DNA of 64,000 nt from Diadema setosum (Eukaryota > Echinodermata > Echinoidea > Diadematoida > Diadematidae): positions 30,728,968-30,792,967 of the forward strand of contig CM067076.1 in the NCBI GenBank assembly GCA_033980235.1. The letters are read 5' to 3'. The notes beneath the pieces were generated by a model. That model worked only from the letters and a program-made list of their open reading frames with translations. It had not been told where the DNA came from and did no database searches. Of this stretch, positions 14,201 to 29,200 are shown piece by piece; the first letter of the stretch is position 1; each line of letters starts with the position of its first letter. Both the position numbers and the translations under genes were made by a program.

Positions 14201-17200
14201 TTTGGGGGGGGGGGGGGGAGAGAAGGGGTGCTGAAAGGAATGAGAAAAAAAAATATAACATATCCTATCATCTGTATGTTGTACTATTCCTGCCATTCTT
14301 TCCATTCATTCGATTGGAAAATTAATGTCTAGGGAATGAGAGCATGACAAATTCTGTCAACATTTTTACTGAATAATTCTGCCATTTTGAATCCAAGGAG
14401 AACAAGATCATCATAGACAATGCACATCAAGTGGTATACTGTATACACCATATATTTAGTGAGTCTAAATTTTCGTGAATCAGGACTTCCAGACAATTTC
14501 GCAAGTGGTTAAATTCGCGATCTTGGAGTACTCTACTGAGCGGAGATACGTGTGACGTTCATATTGGGATCAGAGTCATTATTTCTGTGTGTCTTTAATT
14601 TTGAGAATGGCCCCTGACTCACGAACTTCGCGAAGATAAAAACCTCACAAAATATTCAGCGTATACAGTAATGTACGTAGGTGCTTCTAGATTACATGTA
14701 GCCTATCATAACAGTATTAAAAACAGTCCAAATCAATAGAAATTATACAGATGTATCCATACAATTTGAATGTGATTTGTGAAGTGGTGAGCAGTCCTGT
14801 TTTGCTGGTACACATGCTACGATGTATGTTACAATTGTAAGAACTCTTGAGTAATGTAAAATTGGAAATTTTTGTGGTGTTGAAATTTTCGCACATTTCT
14901 CGGAACCAGAAACTTGCACGAAAATAAAAGCATGCAATTTTTGCTTGCATATCATGTTCCAGTAGTTGATGTCTTGGTTCCGCGAAATTAAAAACACTCA
15001 AAATTCATCTTACCAGACCGAGCGCGAAAAATTGCTAGTGTGAAAATATTCACTTTTACCGTAGTCCCAAGCTTTATGGTCAACACACCAGTCGTTACAG
15101 TCTAAGCACTTTACTGGTAGCCATGATCTTCCTAATCATGGGCCATTTGGATCTTCCAACAATTTCATTCTTTGACATTGCTGACACACAATGTACTAAA
15201 TCAATTCGGAAAGGATTTGTTATAAAGTCACAGTTAAAATGTTCTTTGACTTGTTTTATACGAACAATAATCTTTTATGCAATATTTACGGCCTCCAGAC
15301 GTGACGACCAATGTGAACAGAACTTGTGGTAGGTGTATAAACTGTGTATGTAAAAAAGTGTGTTGTCATGCCGTGGCAGAGTGAGCCCATGATAAACTGA
15401 AGCCGAGATGCTGATTCTATCTTGCATACCTGACCCCACTCCAAAAGCCCCCTGAATAGGACGACTCGACTTGCACAAAGCCGGACCTACAAACACAACA
15501 CAATAGCACTTTGTCAGCCCTGCCAGGGTTTGTGGCAGGGGAGGGTGCTCCAGTCATACTTGGCTTCATCTTTTGTATGACCCTCCCCTGCATACGCAAT
15601 GGTGGTGGGTGGTACAGTCTCATATACCAGCCCCTTTCACCTTTTTCCAGTATTGGGTCTCCAACAGTGGCAATACAACTTCATTTTTTGTTTTTGCCGA
15701 CATTTAATACTCATTTCCTTAATTGATTTAACACAATGGAACACTCTCTTTCATTTCTTTTCTTCTTTCCCAATGAGTCAGTATAAACAGTGATACCCAA
15801 GAGCTGTGGTTTTCAGTCAAGAAAGAATGCAGATCATAGGCAAACAATACAAACATAACTTTCATCATGTTTATACTCCACGGAGATCGCAACATTAATC
15901 AAAGACACATGGAATTCTGCCTTCTAAAATCTCATATCCAAATAGTCCGATAAACATTGTTTTGTATTATGTTATCAGCACTGCTTTGCGGTCTTCTACG
16001 TGTATGTGTGCTCATTCATGCAGTTGTACAGCAGAAGTTACAAAAGGGAACATATTTACAGATCAAGGGTCTGAATTAGGAGACTAGGAAAAGTACAAGC
16101 ACTCTGAAACTGGGTGCACGCCCATCTGATGTGGTGAAGAGCAATTGCATTGGAATGCTGTGTACACCTGAAAAGGGACTTTCTGTGTACCGTGGTATAG
16201 GGCCATTCAGTCCCACACCTAAACTTTCTATTAAAACAGAGCCTGTCATACAGGCGGCTTGACCATATGGGGATGTGTATGTGGGGGGGGGGGGGGGGGG
16301 GGGGAGGGGGGGCAACTGGAAGGAAAAACAGTTGAAACCATTACTAGCATTGTATACACTTGTAGCATATACAGTGTATTCCCTACATGTACATGTACAC
16401 TGTACAACACCAAATCATAACACTGGCACCATTTGTAAAGTCCCCCTCTGCCTTCATGAACACTTTAATATTTTATATCAAGGTGTCATTCATGAGCCTT
16501 GGCTTAAAGCCATATTAAACACAGCTCCCCCCCCAAAAAAAAAAAAAAACCAAACAAACAAACAAACAAACAAACAAACAAACTAACTAACTAAACTAAA
16601 CTAAAAAAAAAACAAAACAAAACAAAACACAACAAAACAAAACAATCAAAAAAAAAAACTAAATGAAAAAACTAAACTAAACTTCATACGATCTTTTGTC
16701 AAGAGAAAACAATAGATGGACAATTGCTACCAGCACCAGGGCTCGAATAAATATCACTGAGCTTCTTGAGCAAGAATTGTCATCACAAATCCTTCATCAC
16801 AGTGGAGGCCAATGTCAACTGAAACAGAATTTTTATTTAATTTTCTGTCTAAAAAGGAAAATACCTTGTATGCAGGGGCGGATCCACGGGGGAGCGCCCG
16901 GTGCCCCCCCCCCCCCCCCCCCCCGCCCCTTTATTTTTTTTTTGTTGAAACAAAAGAAATAAAAAGAAAAAATGGGGGCAGGGGTGTGTGTGCCCCCCTT
17001 TCATTTTGTAAAAGCGCCCCCTCTTTATGGAATTCCTGGATCTGCCCCTGAAATGTGGTCACTTCCTTCAATTCAATATCCCCTCAATGCAATGTATCTC
17101 TCTCATCTTTGACGGAATTATATACAGTAATATCAATAGGCCAAACACAGAGAAACAGCAAACTATCTTTTTATAGTGTACAAATGTATACTAATGATAC

Positions 17201-20200
17201 AAACAAAATGATGAGAGCTATTGACAAGTCAAGCAAATCTATACAAAATGTACAGTTTCTTCTTTTGTTTTGTTTGTCTGTTTGTTTGTTTGGATTTTTT
17301 TTTTTGGGGGGGGGGAAGGTACATGATGTAGGGTGCAGATGGAGCATGTTACTCCTGTATGTCCTCAACCATAAGCATTATCTACATTGTATCTGAATTA
17401 CTTACATCTGTTTTAATACCCTACTACATAGATGTGTGAAAGAAACAGATTTTGAAGATGTCAGACATACTATTGATCTCATTCATGTTAAGCATTGGTT
17501 TATCTGTGAATGCCATCATTGCCAACTACTTTGTAGCATGGAACCTGATATCCCGTCAAGCAATTGATACATGAGACCTTGTAGAAACATGAGACGAGTG
17601 CTCAGCAGCACATAATATGACAAGCAGGTCATTGTACACTGTAGTCACTGATCAAAAAAAAAGAAAGAAAAAGAGAATGTTGATACAGGTCCTACTGTAC
17701 ACAAGCTATACACAGGAACATGAAATTAATTTTGCAGAAACGTAGATGAACTTTCTATACTGAAAGCCTATCATTCTACGTATCAGTGACTGTAAAATTC
17801 TGTGATTTTTATTCATAATGTTTTGCATTTATACAGCTCCCAGTTGATAAATAATTTGGCACCAGAACTTGTATTTCACCTTCAGTACATTGACTGGAGT
17901 ACAGTGTACACAAATTGTGTCAATAAAGTGAAGGCAGATAGAAAATTTGCATGCCTGGGCGTGTCGCTGTTTGGAGCTAATATTTTGTTACCAAACAATG
18001 AATTTATAAATACTTATGAACCACAGCAAAATGCAAATATGGTACAATTAATGAGCATCATAAATACCATGGTATTAAACATAATCTTTAAAGCCTTGAT
18101 TTACTTTGCATAGCATAGTCTACAATATAAACTTGCAAATATGTGAAATACACATACCATCTCCATCATAAAATTCCTACTGTACGTGTATGCACTAGCA
18201 CAGTCTCTGCACAGTTTTTCCAAATCTTTCTTCAAGACCAATCTGAAGAGCAAATTATTTTCAAATGTATACCGTAATGCATTCTTTGGCTCAGTTCAGA
18301 CAGTCCATAGCAAAATTTGTCATTCATCAAATATTTTGAACGATCAGTTCCTCGCAACATAAAGTACACTGTAGATTCTCCTTCACAAAGCTAAAATGTA
18401 AAGAGTACATGGAGACTTACTGTATGGCTCGACACGAGTGATGACCTAGTGCCACTAAACTTTGATGTTGGGCCACCAGATTACAATGAAGGTTATCTTT
18501 GGTGGCCTGATGGGGCAAACGAGATTAAAAATGGATTCAAATTCATGAAATTCTTCCGTCGAGATGTTTTCATATTTCATGTTTCATGTTTTCAGGTCGT
18601 AGGTTCGAATCCTGCTCGAGTATGTACGCCCATGATTTTTTATCATGGCTACTACTAAAACACTGATCAATTGAGTGCTTATTTACGTCGATGTGGGGCA
18701 ATTTGTCAATCAGTTGCACTAAAAATGGATTGTTATGTTTGCTTTATAGAGCAGTTTTGGGCCACCACATACAATGTAGGCCCACACTGTATCATTTTCA
18801 CGCTACCAAAATGTCAAAAATAATATACAGCTTTTAGTGGTCAGAACTGGCCACCAAAGAAAAAAATTTAGTATCGCGCCCCAAGACTTTTAGCCAGTCC
18901 CCAACTATTAACCGAGTGATGCTGAACGGATGACACATCTTCACCAGCCTGAAGCTACAAAATAGCTGGCATATTTCTAGATCAGTATCCTCCCTTGTTG
19001 ATATCCACACAGTGCACACTATTTTGGGAAATGTGGAAACAATTGCACACACTGAAATGACTGGTCTGAAACTACAGGCTGTTTGTTGAGAAATCATTCC
19101 CTCATGAAAATTTGCCCAACCCACAGGTTCTGCGTAAAGATGTAGTCCATAACAACGCTTTATCTCTCCCCTCAATCTCTGTCTCTGTCTCCCTCCCCCT
19201 GTTCACACGCAAGCCAGTTTATACCAAAATTCGATAAAGAAACGACGAATAAAGAATCATTGTAATATCCGACACACCATTCAGACGCTAATCTCGACCG
19301 TTCTGGAAAACGTGGTATTAAAAGATGTGCAGTTTCTAAACGCGCATGCTGTTATGGTCACGAGTGACCGGTATAAGGTCACCTTTCCTGCGCGCTCCCA
19401 TTAACTTTAAGCACCACCCAGTTATACCGTTCTATGGTCGCCACACGTTCAGACACACAATGGACATGGTGGAATGCTGATTCGTTATCAAGCTCTAGTT
19501 CAAAACGATGCTCTGACTGTCGTTTCGCTATACGTCGTTTCATTAATCAGCGTTCAGATGTATAAATTCATCGCATAGCTATACCATTTTGGTATAGCTA
19601 TACCGTTCTAGTACAATTTTTTTTTTTTTTTTGCGTCTGAACACCCTGTCTTTCTCTATCTCCAACATTTAAAACAACATTAAAATTTATGACTGATACA
19701 CTTCATAAAATTTCTTGATCCTGTCAGACACAATACACCATGATAGACGGGGAGAGTTGGCCACCATTTTTAATACTAAGTAGCACCTTTTCCATGTAGG
19801 CCTACATGATTACTTTTTCACACTGTGCCAGTATCAGTGAAATTTGCTTGCTCAAGATATCAAATTCCTTTCCAATCGATCTTCATTAATTTGTCCTTTC
19901 CTCCTTTCTTTTCCGACTCAAGCTGTCTCTTCGTTTCTTTCCGTCCTATACGTTCTTTTCCAGTGAAAAGGGCTTTTGCACATTCATACAGTAGCATCAA
20001 GGTATCCCTTTAGTACTGTAAAAGTGGATATTTTCGCGTGACTATTTTTTCGCACATGGCCAAGTAAGAACAGTTTCGTGTGATTTAAATTCCGCTTCAT
20101 CAAGACATCACGCACATAAACATATGGCCAGCAAAAAATATTCCCATGCTTTCATTTTCGCGCTAGTTTCTGGTTGCGCGAAATGCGCGAAAATTTCAAC

Positions 20201-23200
20201 ACTGCAAAAATTTTAACTTTTACAGTAGTTCAATATTTTTGTGACATAATTATTTTTGCAAAATGTGTTAAATTTCCACCTGGCAAAGTAATCCACATTC
20301 ACAGTACTACATTGTATCTTTTCTGCTGAAACACACATAAATTAATAGGTTTATTAGCTTTCATCCAGACCTCGGTACAACACAAAACACAGGCCGCACA
20401 TGAAACTGGGGGCTCTGGAGTACAAAGAGAATGCTGTACACAACTGGTTTGTACTGTGTCTACTGATTAATGCAGATCTTGTTTGCGAGTGAAAAGTCAT
20501 TCTTTTTTTATTAAAGCAGACTTTAACGACAACAGTGAGGACAACTGTTTTCAGAAAAATGCGCTCAAAACAATTATTTGTGCATACAAAGTACACTTTG
20601 TATAAATGTGGCTTGAGCATACAAAATTGTTTTCTATGACGTCATCTTTTCTTACATCTTCAGTAAAGTGGACTAGAATTTTACTTTGATACCCCTTCTC
20701 TGATTTTTCACCATATTGCCTCCAAGATATTGTAATTTTCAAAGTTTGCTATGCAGTACAACCAGTTTCCATTTATAGCAATGGGTTGATATCAGGGCCT
20801 GATTGGCTGAAGTATCAATGGTGTCCGGTTGCTTTTAGTAGTAAAAGGGCGCATGAAGACTCTACCCTCATGGCTCATCTCAATCTAGAGGGAGTTCATG
20901 TGGCAATGCCTTGTTTCGATTCCTTCCTTGCAGGGTGGATTCTGTACAATCGTGTTTAACAAGAGTTCAACCTTTTATCTGACCTCGGTGCTCAAAATAG
21001 ACAAGAAAACCTAGTATGCCGTACGCCTGGCAGCCAAGAATGTGAAATTGTTGTTGCAAGAGAATGTGACTAGAGTGTTGTTTGCTCTTCATTTTACCCC
21101 ATTTTTCATGCAACAGAGAACATTGCTTGGAATCTATTGGGAGAGGTACAATGTACTTGTAGAGCAGCCCCTTGTGTCAATGATATCACACGATCCCTCA
21201 TTGCAGGAAACTAGTCAATGAATGAGCACAGATCTCATAAACTTATAAAGATAAAAGTATTATGATGCGTATTTAATGATGGCGAATGTTCTGAGTGTGC
21301 AAACAAAAGTCCTGAACACTCCACTTAAATATTGCTGAGCATCTATTGGAATGTAGACAATCTACAGTTGTATTTATGTACAATGTAATCACCCTTTTTA
21401 CAAAGAGAAAAAGGGAACATTCTAGTCAGCTCTACAATGTAAGTTGCTCCCTACCCCCTCCTACAATGTATGTTGCTTATCATGTCATTATATATCTCAT
21501 CTCTTTACTGAAACAGAGATGGAGGGGGAAAATGACATACACTGTATTTGTTTTCATGGTTTCTTTTATTCAGACATTTACCCCGTATTATATGATACAA
21601 TTGTAGAATGAACAGCAAAAGCTTTATAACGGAAAGTAGGGTCTGCATTATCTTTTACAAAAAGACTAAACGACATACCTGGGGCTAAAGTTCATGTCCT
21701 TATCAGTGATACTGATATGTAACAAGTTTTGATGTGACAAGTTTTGAAAAGGCAAACGCCCATTTCTCTCACTGTGGTATACTGCACCTTCTTCAAATTC
21801 TTCTTTTATCCCCTTAACAATAGGCCTACCACAGCTATGACTAATAACATAAAACAGAACTTTTTGACATTGATGAATCATTTTTTAATACATTTAATAG
21901 TATCTCTTTCTGGGCACATGGGTGATAAATAGAAGCATTAGCCATTACATGTGCATGTTGGTCTACTGGGAAAGTGAAAATTTTCGCAGTGTTGAAATTT
22001 TCGCGCATTTCGCGTAACCAGAAACTAGCGCAAAATAATAGCACACAAATATTTTTGCTTGCCATAGATGATGTCTTGATTCCGCGGAATTAAAAACATG
22101 CAAAACTCTTCTTGACCGGCCGAGCACGAAAAATTAGTGCGCGAAAATATCCACTTTTACAGTACGCCTACATCGTGTATATGGTATATCAAAAAGTGAA
22201 AACAAATGAGTATAATACAGTGCACTTGTGTACATGTATCAATGTCTCCCCGCATGATTACAATTTTTACTGTATAGGCCTACCAATGGTACTATACTGA
22301 ATTTAAAGTATGTTTAATTCATGAGTATTCTGACAATCTCTGCACTATGAGTGTACAGGTGTGATGCAATTTAATAGAGAGGTGACACTTGAGGAATGCA
22401 AATATCCAGCACTTGAAACATCTTTCAGTCGTTAGTTTTTGCACACTGCATGCATTCAGCTACAGTTGGCATGTCATGTACACTTGCTGTAGTTAGTACT
22501 GGTACTATGTCAATGTAGGGCATAGATTGGTACAATGAAGACAGGCCAAAGAAATTTAATGGACATTTTTCCCTAAAGACCCAATAACAATGTTGTACAT
22601 GTATCTATCACATCTGTTCCTACACTGTGTAAATGTATGATGTACAAAATATGTTGTACATTTTTATACTCAGAATCTACACTGTAGTTTGTATTCAAGT
22701 ACTAGGCAATGTACTGTAGTTGTCTTCCTACAGCCGGAAAATCCTGTAAACACAAGCTCTCTGGCTGTCAGAAATAATCTTTGTTTAGCAAATTCCATGT
22801 ATACAAGAAAAAGCATCCTTGATTATTCTTTAATACAGACCATTGTGTGCATTATTGAACTTTTAACTGTCAAAGCTAGTGCTGTAAACTAAAACAGTTT
22901 GTACAGTATGATCATCATTGTAATTGTCAAAATCAATATTTGGCTGCTGAATCATTCTGCAGTCAGACCATAAAAGGGACTTGGAATGTGACCTTGCACA
23001 TTGGTTTTGAAAACAATTTGTACAATTACGCTTTTTAGAATGATCAAGCCGTACTCCACGCATGCACACTGTACAACAATTAGCATGCCATATGAATGCA
23101 GTGTACAATGTGCACATCCTCTACATGCATGGTTTGTGCACTTACAGTCTTTGAAAATTGTTAAAAAATGAAATGGAGCTTGTGAACCTGATATCTGTAC

Positions 23201-26200
23201 AAAGTATTCATAAGACTCACAGAAATTTATACATGTATCTATAGAAGTATAGAAGTATTGAAATTAACTTGAAAATCGGTAGTCAATGATCTTTATAGGG
23301 TCAAAATGAATTACAATTGTACATACAGTACATGTACTTTCCATTCAGCTTTGCTGTTTTAAAGATCTTACAACTGTACAAAGTAGTGATGAAATTGTGG
23401 TAGAATAAATGTACTAAGTAAAAAAAAAAATTGTTTTAATTAAAAATATAAATGCAAATGATCCACATGTAACATATTGAAACAGTCACATGCTCTCACA
23501 TGCTCAGTTTTAAAGGCATAATTTACCATTTACAGATAAAGCAAAAACCCAGCATTAGTGCCTCAAAATAGTTCTAAAATGTAAGTTACTGCTGTAGGGG
23601 TAGAAACAACCAATGTAAAAAAAAAAATACAAGTATAATTGATGTTAAGTATTGTTTAATATACAAAATGTAAACAATACAGTGTAGTTAAAATAAAAAT
23701 GTTTCCGACCAAACCGTCTACAAATATGGTTTAATGAGAAAATTTTATTTTAGGCTTTATAGCAAAAATTGTAAGATAGGATATTTTTTGATGCACAATT
23801 GACCTACACATATGCATCAAGTGATATCCTGAACATTTTTTAAATCACTGCTCCTAAAAGATAAACAGGACCCTGAATGGGTGTAACTAAACATCTGGTC
23901 AGTACCTATAAATGTACAATACATACATTTGTACAACACGTATTTACATGTATAGGGCCTGTAGGCCCTACTCTTCAGAACTTTTATACCTGTAGGTAGA
24001 CTCTCTTTACAGCTGGTAAGGTCGAAAGTACAATCTTAACAAGCAGTGTTTCTATGAATGAATCTTATATAGATACCATCACGTCACAACTCTGTGATAT
24101 TGAAAAGCATTAGTTGCCATGGTAAATCAATGACATTGTAATCACTTAACAAGCTCGCACTAGTATAATCACATATCCCTTGGTTTCCTACCATACCGTG
24201 CTGGGGTGGAAAGAATGTCAGATCTGAAAAGGAATACAAAAACAAGACTTTTGCCTATTAAAGATCTGTGCAAGATATGAAGGTCACGGTTTACCCAGTA
24301 GTCCAATACATTATTGCACAACATACTGTACAAATGTATACGTGATCTCTGTACGATCTGTATAATACTGCATCTTTCACACAAATATGAAAATATGATT
24401 CTTGAAAGAGGTTTTCATCACTTCATGTACATCCTTTCAGTTTCTACTCTTCAGTACATACAATCTGTACATGCTACTTTTATGTACATGTAGGCTTACA
24501 CTGCACGCATTATCATGCGATACCGGATGTGTTAACAGACATTGTAACAATTTCTTTCTTTGTGCTCTATATCATAGAAGTTTAAAAAGCAAAACTTTTG
24601 CTATACAATGTGTAGTATAATAAGTACAATTTGTAGGCATGTATAATTGCATAGTGGATCTATATTAAAACTAAAGATAGTAGATAACAAGATAGGAAGG
24701 CGCGCGATAAAAATGGACACAAAATGGCTACCCTACATGACGATACAAAAGAGAGCTAAGTACAAACTCAGTACACCTACAACTGTAGGAACATCATTCA
24801 ATTCCAAAGGTAGAGTTTGGTATTTTTATTATTTTAAAAAGATTTAAAAATTATAGTAGTAGCTTTTTTTCGATTAAGGGGATTATTTTGAAGAACGAGG
24901 TTTTAAAGTAATAAGGATTATTTCGTGGAGGTAAAAATTTGGCAACAACATAATCTCACAATCGAAGACGCTTGATAAACAACAACATCTTCAAATACAG
25001 CGCGTCTCAGGCAAAGACGCACATCACCTGAGACGCGCTGTCCCTGAAGCCGCTGGTGTTGTTTGTCAAGTGTCAAGACAGCGCATCTCAGGTGATGTGC
25101 GTAATACGCTTGAGGACCGCGCGCTGTCCATTTGTTTTGTACAGGATTTGCGCGCAGTTTTTTGTCTTTTCAGTTAAGCGTCTGTGATTAAAACCATATT
25201 CACCATTGTTTGAAAAAGCAACAAGCATTTAAAATGCAACGTAGGTTTTGTAGTACACCCATGAATGCATGATTTGATACTGGAGGCACTGAAAGAATCA
25301 GTACCATGGCTCCACAGAAAGGTTATCTGGACAGTGAATAGTTCAAATAGACACATTACAACTGGGAGCATGTTTGTTTCAAGGACTAAACAGTATTTTC
25401 TCTCTTTTCACCCACAAGAGACAGTTCAGTTTATTTTTTGTCTCAGTGGTGTTGAAAGGCCAGGTCAGATCTTTGCTCCTGCTGTTTACAGAATGGCCCT
25501 GAGGGGGCATAAAGACTGTGCTGATTCCATGATTTATATGTGAGGAGAACCTTTGACCTGTCAATACAATGTCCTGATTTGAAGTCCTGAGCAAACAGAA
25601 GCCCCCTCCCCTATGGTCAGATCACATAAAAGATACTGTGACCAGGGAGGTGTGTACCTCGCTGCTGTGACTTGCTACAGTCACCGCGTTCACATTGTCC
25701 CCCGCGCCGCGGGGACAGCCTCAAGAGATCTTATCTTTTTTACGACTGACCGTTCACATTGGTATCTCATCTGTCCCCGAGCTGTGGGGGCAATCGGAGC
25801 TTGGGGCGAGCTCTGCCAGGCACAGCGCATGCGCACATTTGATGACCACAGCTGGACGCTATCAATTTCGCCCCAAGGTCACTCTCCCCTCCAAATCTTG
25901 TCCCCGTACCCGACTTGATTCGCGGGGACGAGGGGACAAGTCCCAGCGAGCGTTCACATTATGGTTTTGGAGGAGAAAGTCCCACAGCTCGGGACTTTCC
26001 CCGCGGCGCGGGGGACAATGTGAACGCAGGGAGTATGATGAAATTACTGGTAGACTGATTGCTTACAGGGGGTGTTTCATCAACGCTTGTCAGCGCCGAC
26101 AATTGTCGGCACTGACCAATTTTAGCAAAATCCTTGGCTTTGATTGGCTGAGATGCTCTGGTCACTGACTGTTACTATGGTGATTCAAGTTGTCAGCGCC

Positions 26201-29200
26201 GACAAATGTTGATGAAACACCCCCCAGGTAGAGACATGTCAGTGTACAGTACATAAAATTGTACTGAATCATTTAAAGATAATAAAAAGTTTTGGTACCT
26301 CAAAAGTTTCCCTGAATTTCTGTGTTTCATGTTAAAGTACCTTTCAAATAACTAACATTGTGAGACTTACTCGCCCCAAAGTGCTGTCATTTCTTTAAAT
26401 AGTAATCATGCAATTAACTGCGACCAGCAGCCCCATACGCATAGCGTAATGGGGCTTCGCATTGTAGCATTCAGGATCATGACAGATTTAGTATCGCAGG
26501 TAAATCAACTTAAAATCCAAAAAAAATCTTCAATTTGAAGACTTACCAATTAAGTTGAAGTCTTGAAAACAGGCTTTGGGCAACGTTTGGTTCTGCCAAT
26601 AGTCCCTTTCTGTTCGAATTGATGACTGAATGTGACTCTGTCGAGAGGACCTTGGGGAGAGCTACATACACTGATTACTACGGCCAGCGCATACGCACAC
26701 ATCACATGCGAACAAATTTCAAATCCACGAACGGATAAGATGTTTGTGTGCGCATGCGCTGGCCGTCAATTCAGTGTAGCTCTCCCAAGGTCCTCTCGAC
26801 CGAGTCACATTCAGTCATCAATTCGAACAGAAAGGGACTATTAGCAGAACCAAACGTTGCTCGAAGCCTGTTTTCAAGACTTCAACTTAATTGGTAAGTC
26901 TTCAAATTGAAGAATTTTTTGGATTTTAGATTGATATTTACCCGCGATACTAAATCTGTCATGATCCTGTAAGCTACAATGCGAAGCCCCATTTAGCTAT
27001 GCGTATGGGGCTGCTGGTCGCAGTTAGCTACTCAGTATGCGTATGGGGCTGCACGCTGCTGGTCGCAGTTATCATGCAATAATGGTTTCTTACAATGCGT
27101 GTGCTACCTCGCCGCCGTACGGCGGCGGCTCTGGTACGAAACCATTGTTGCATGATTACTAAGACATGAGAGCACTTTGGGGCGTGTACATGTAAGTCTC
27201 ACAGTGTTAGTTATATGAAAGGTACTTTAACCTGAAACACAAACTAAGACAAGGAAATTTAGGGAAACTTTTGAGGTAATACCAAAACTTTATATTATCT
27301 TTAAATACCTTTGGTAGTTTACATGCAGCAACATACAGAAATTGTACGCATAGTATGAACACTAGTGCACATACTTGTACTAATACAACAGTAGTATGTT
27401 GGGATACAAAATTGTGTGGGATTGTATGTATTGTACAGAATAGCTGGCAATTAGCATTGATTTGTAAAATTACTTGCAAGTGACACCAAATCATTGTTTA
27501 CTCAAAATCTTTCTACAGCATGTGAAGTGTGTAGGGCCTACAATGTACAGTTCAATTGCTCCCTCATTTTCACCTGTATTCACCTGTCTTGTTTGGGCTT
27601 CTGGAAAGACAGTAGTCTTGTAATGCTCATGACTTGTACAACTTGTGATTAAACTGGGTCAAAAGGAATGAATGATTTCAATTCAACAATTAAAGTACAG
27701 GTACATGTACAGTGCAAATTACTTATTTCCCACACTGATGAGTCTGTACAACCTGGTATGCATACCAGTGCATTGTATGCATGATGTACAAGTGTATACC
27801 AAACATTTTATAGCAAGAGCAAAGGAGTCTATACATTTAATGTATCTTCTGCACTTGTGACAATGGCAAGAAACAATTCTTTTTACAGTTATATTTTGTA
27901 TTAAAAAAAAACTCCAAGTCTGCTATTATAGTGATGGTCATTTAATATTATGTACAACTGTAGGCCTACACTACACTGTAAGGCAATTGCTACATACATA
28001 CTGTACAGTACATTTGTATACCATTGTACAATGTCAAATGACCAAAAAAATTAGTACTTGCACTGTTATAGTTTGATTGTTCATATTGTCTAGACTGCTG
28101 ACTTCTTGTATGCAGTACTTGCAGTACATTGTGACCACTATAAAAATCTCATTCATGTGATTTACAATTTGTGTGCTAAGCTAAGTACAGACTTCAGTAT
28201 GAAACGATTGCAGACAGTAAAACTTTCAAATATAGGGCTCATGTGTAGTTAAAAAAAAATACTCATATTATACCATCATCTTTATTTCAGAGCATCCAGA
28301 CATCAGTATGTTGATCACTGCCTCCAATACCAGTGCTTTACCCCCCCCCCCCTTCTCCCTTTCCTTCCCCCTCCCCAGCAGACACTGACTGCCATAAAGT
28401 TTTAGAATTGGTAAGGTGCAAATTAAATACAAGTTTTCAGACCTTTGTAGTTTTTTTTTTTTCAATTGGACAAAACTACAATTTGATATTGATTGGTACA
28501 ATTTGTGGTTACACTACTGTACAATGTACAATGTCAAAGAAGATATGATGACATGCAACATGACATTAAACTATTAAACAGTTCAAACCATTTTGCATGA
28601 TAACAGAATGATATACGGTATTAGTTGAAGTCCATACAATTGTAGTTATTCACATTTCAAGTACAGTTTGTACAGTGTTACTTGGTACATGTATGTAGAT
28701 GACTACAGTATACAATGTAGGCCTTCTGTAAAATGACAAAAATGATTCATACTATACATCTACAGTATATTGTTTATTACACAGAAGAAGTCACTTGCTC
28801 AGTGTTGGAGAGAATCAATTGATGCAATGCCAAAGCTCATTGCAATCATATGTCATTTCTATAAAATATCACAGTGCATTATACCAGCATTTATTACTAG
28901 TACTGTCAACATTTATGACTGATACAATGCAGTACATGCCAACATATGACAGGGGAGATTAACCGCTGAAAGAAATACTGTAACTCTGTGTTCCAAAGTG
29001 TTAGATGGAAAACTATGCTCTTTATTGGGCAAAAAATTTGACTCTACAACATACAATGTAGGCCTACTTCTTTATTAAAAGAGAGAGAGCGAGAGAGAGA
29101 GAGAAATACACAAAACTCGCTGAGAGCCACCACACCCATGTTTCCCTTCACTGCACCCTTGTTTTCAGTGTAAACTATGCACTGTTAATAATGAGATGGA

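Noticed and set aside
25613..26168. Frames of 101 and 157 codons across 25.6-26.2 kb
   Set aside because: They span the two GC-rich inverted-repeat elements and translate their termini; no domain.
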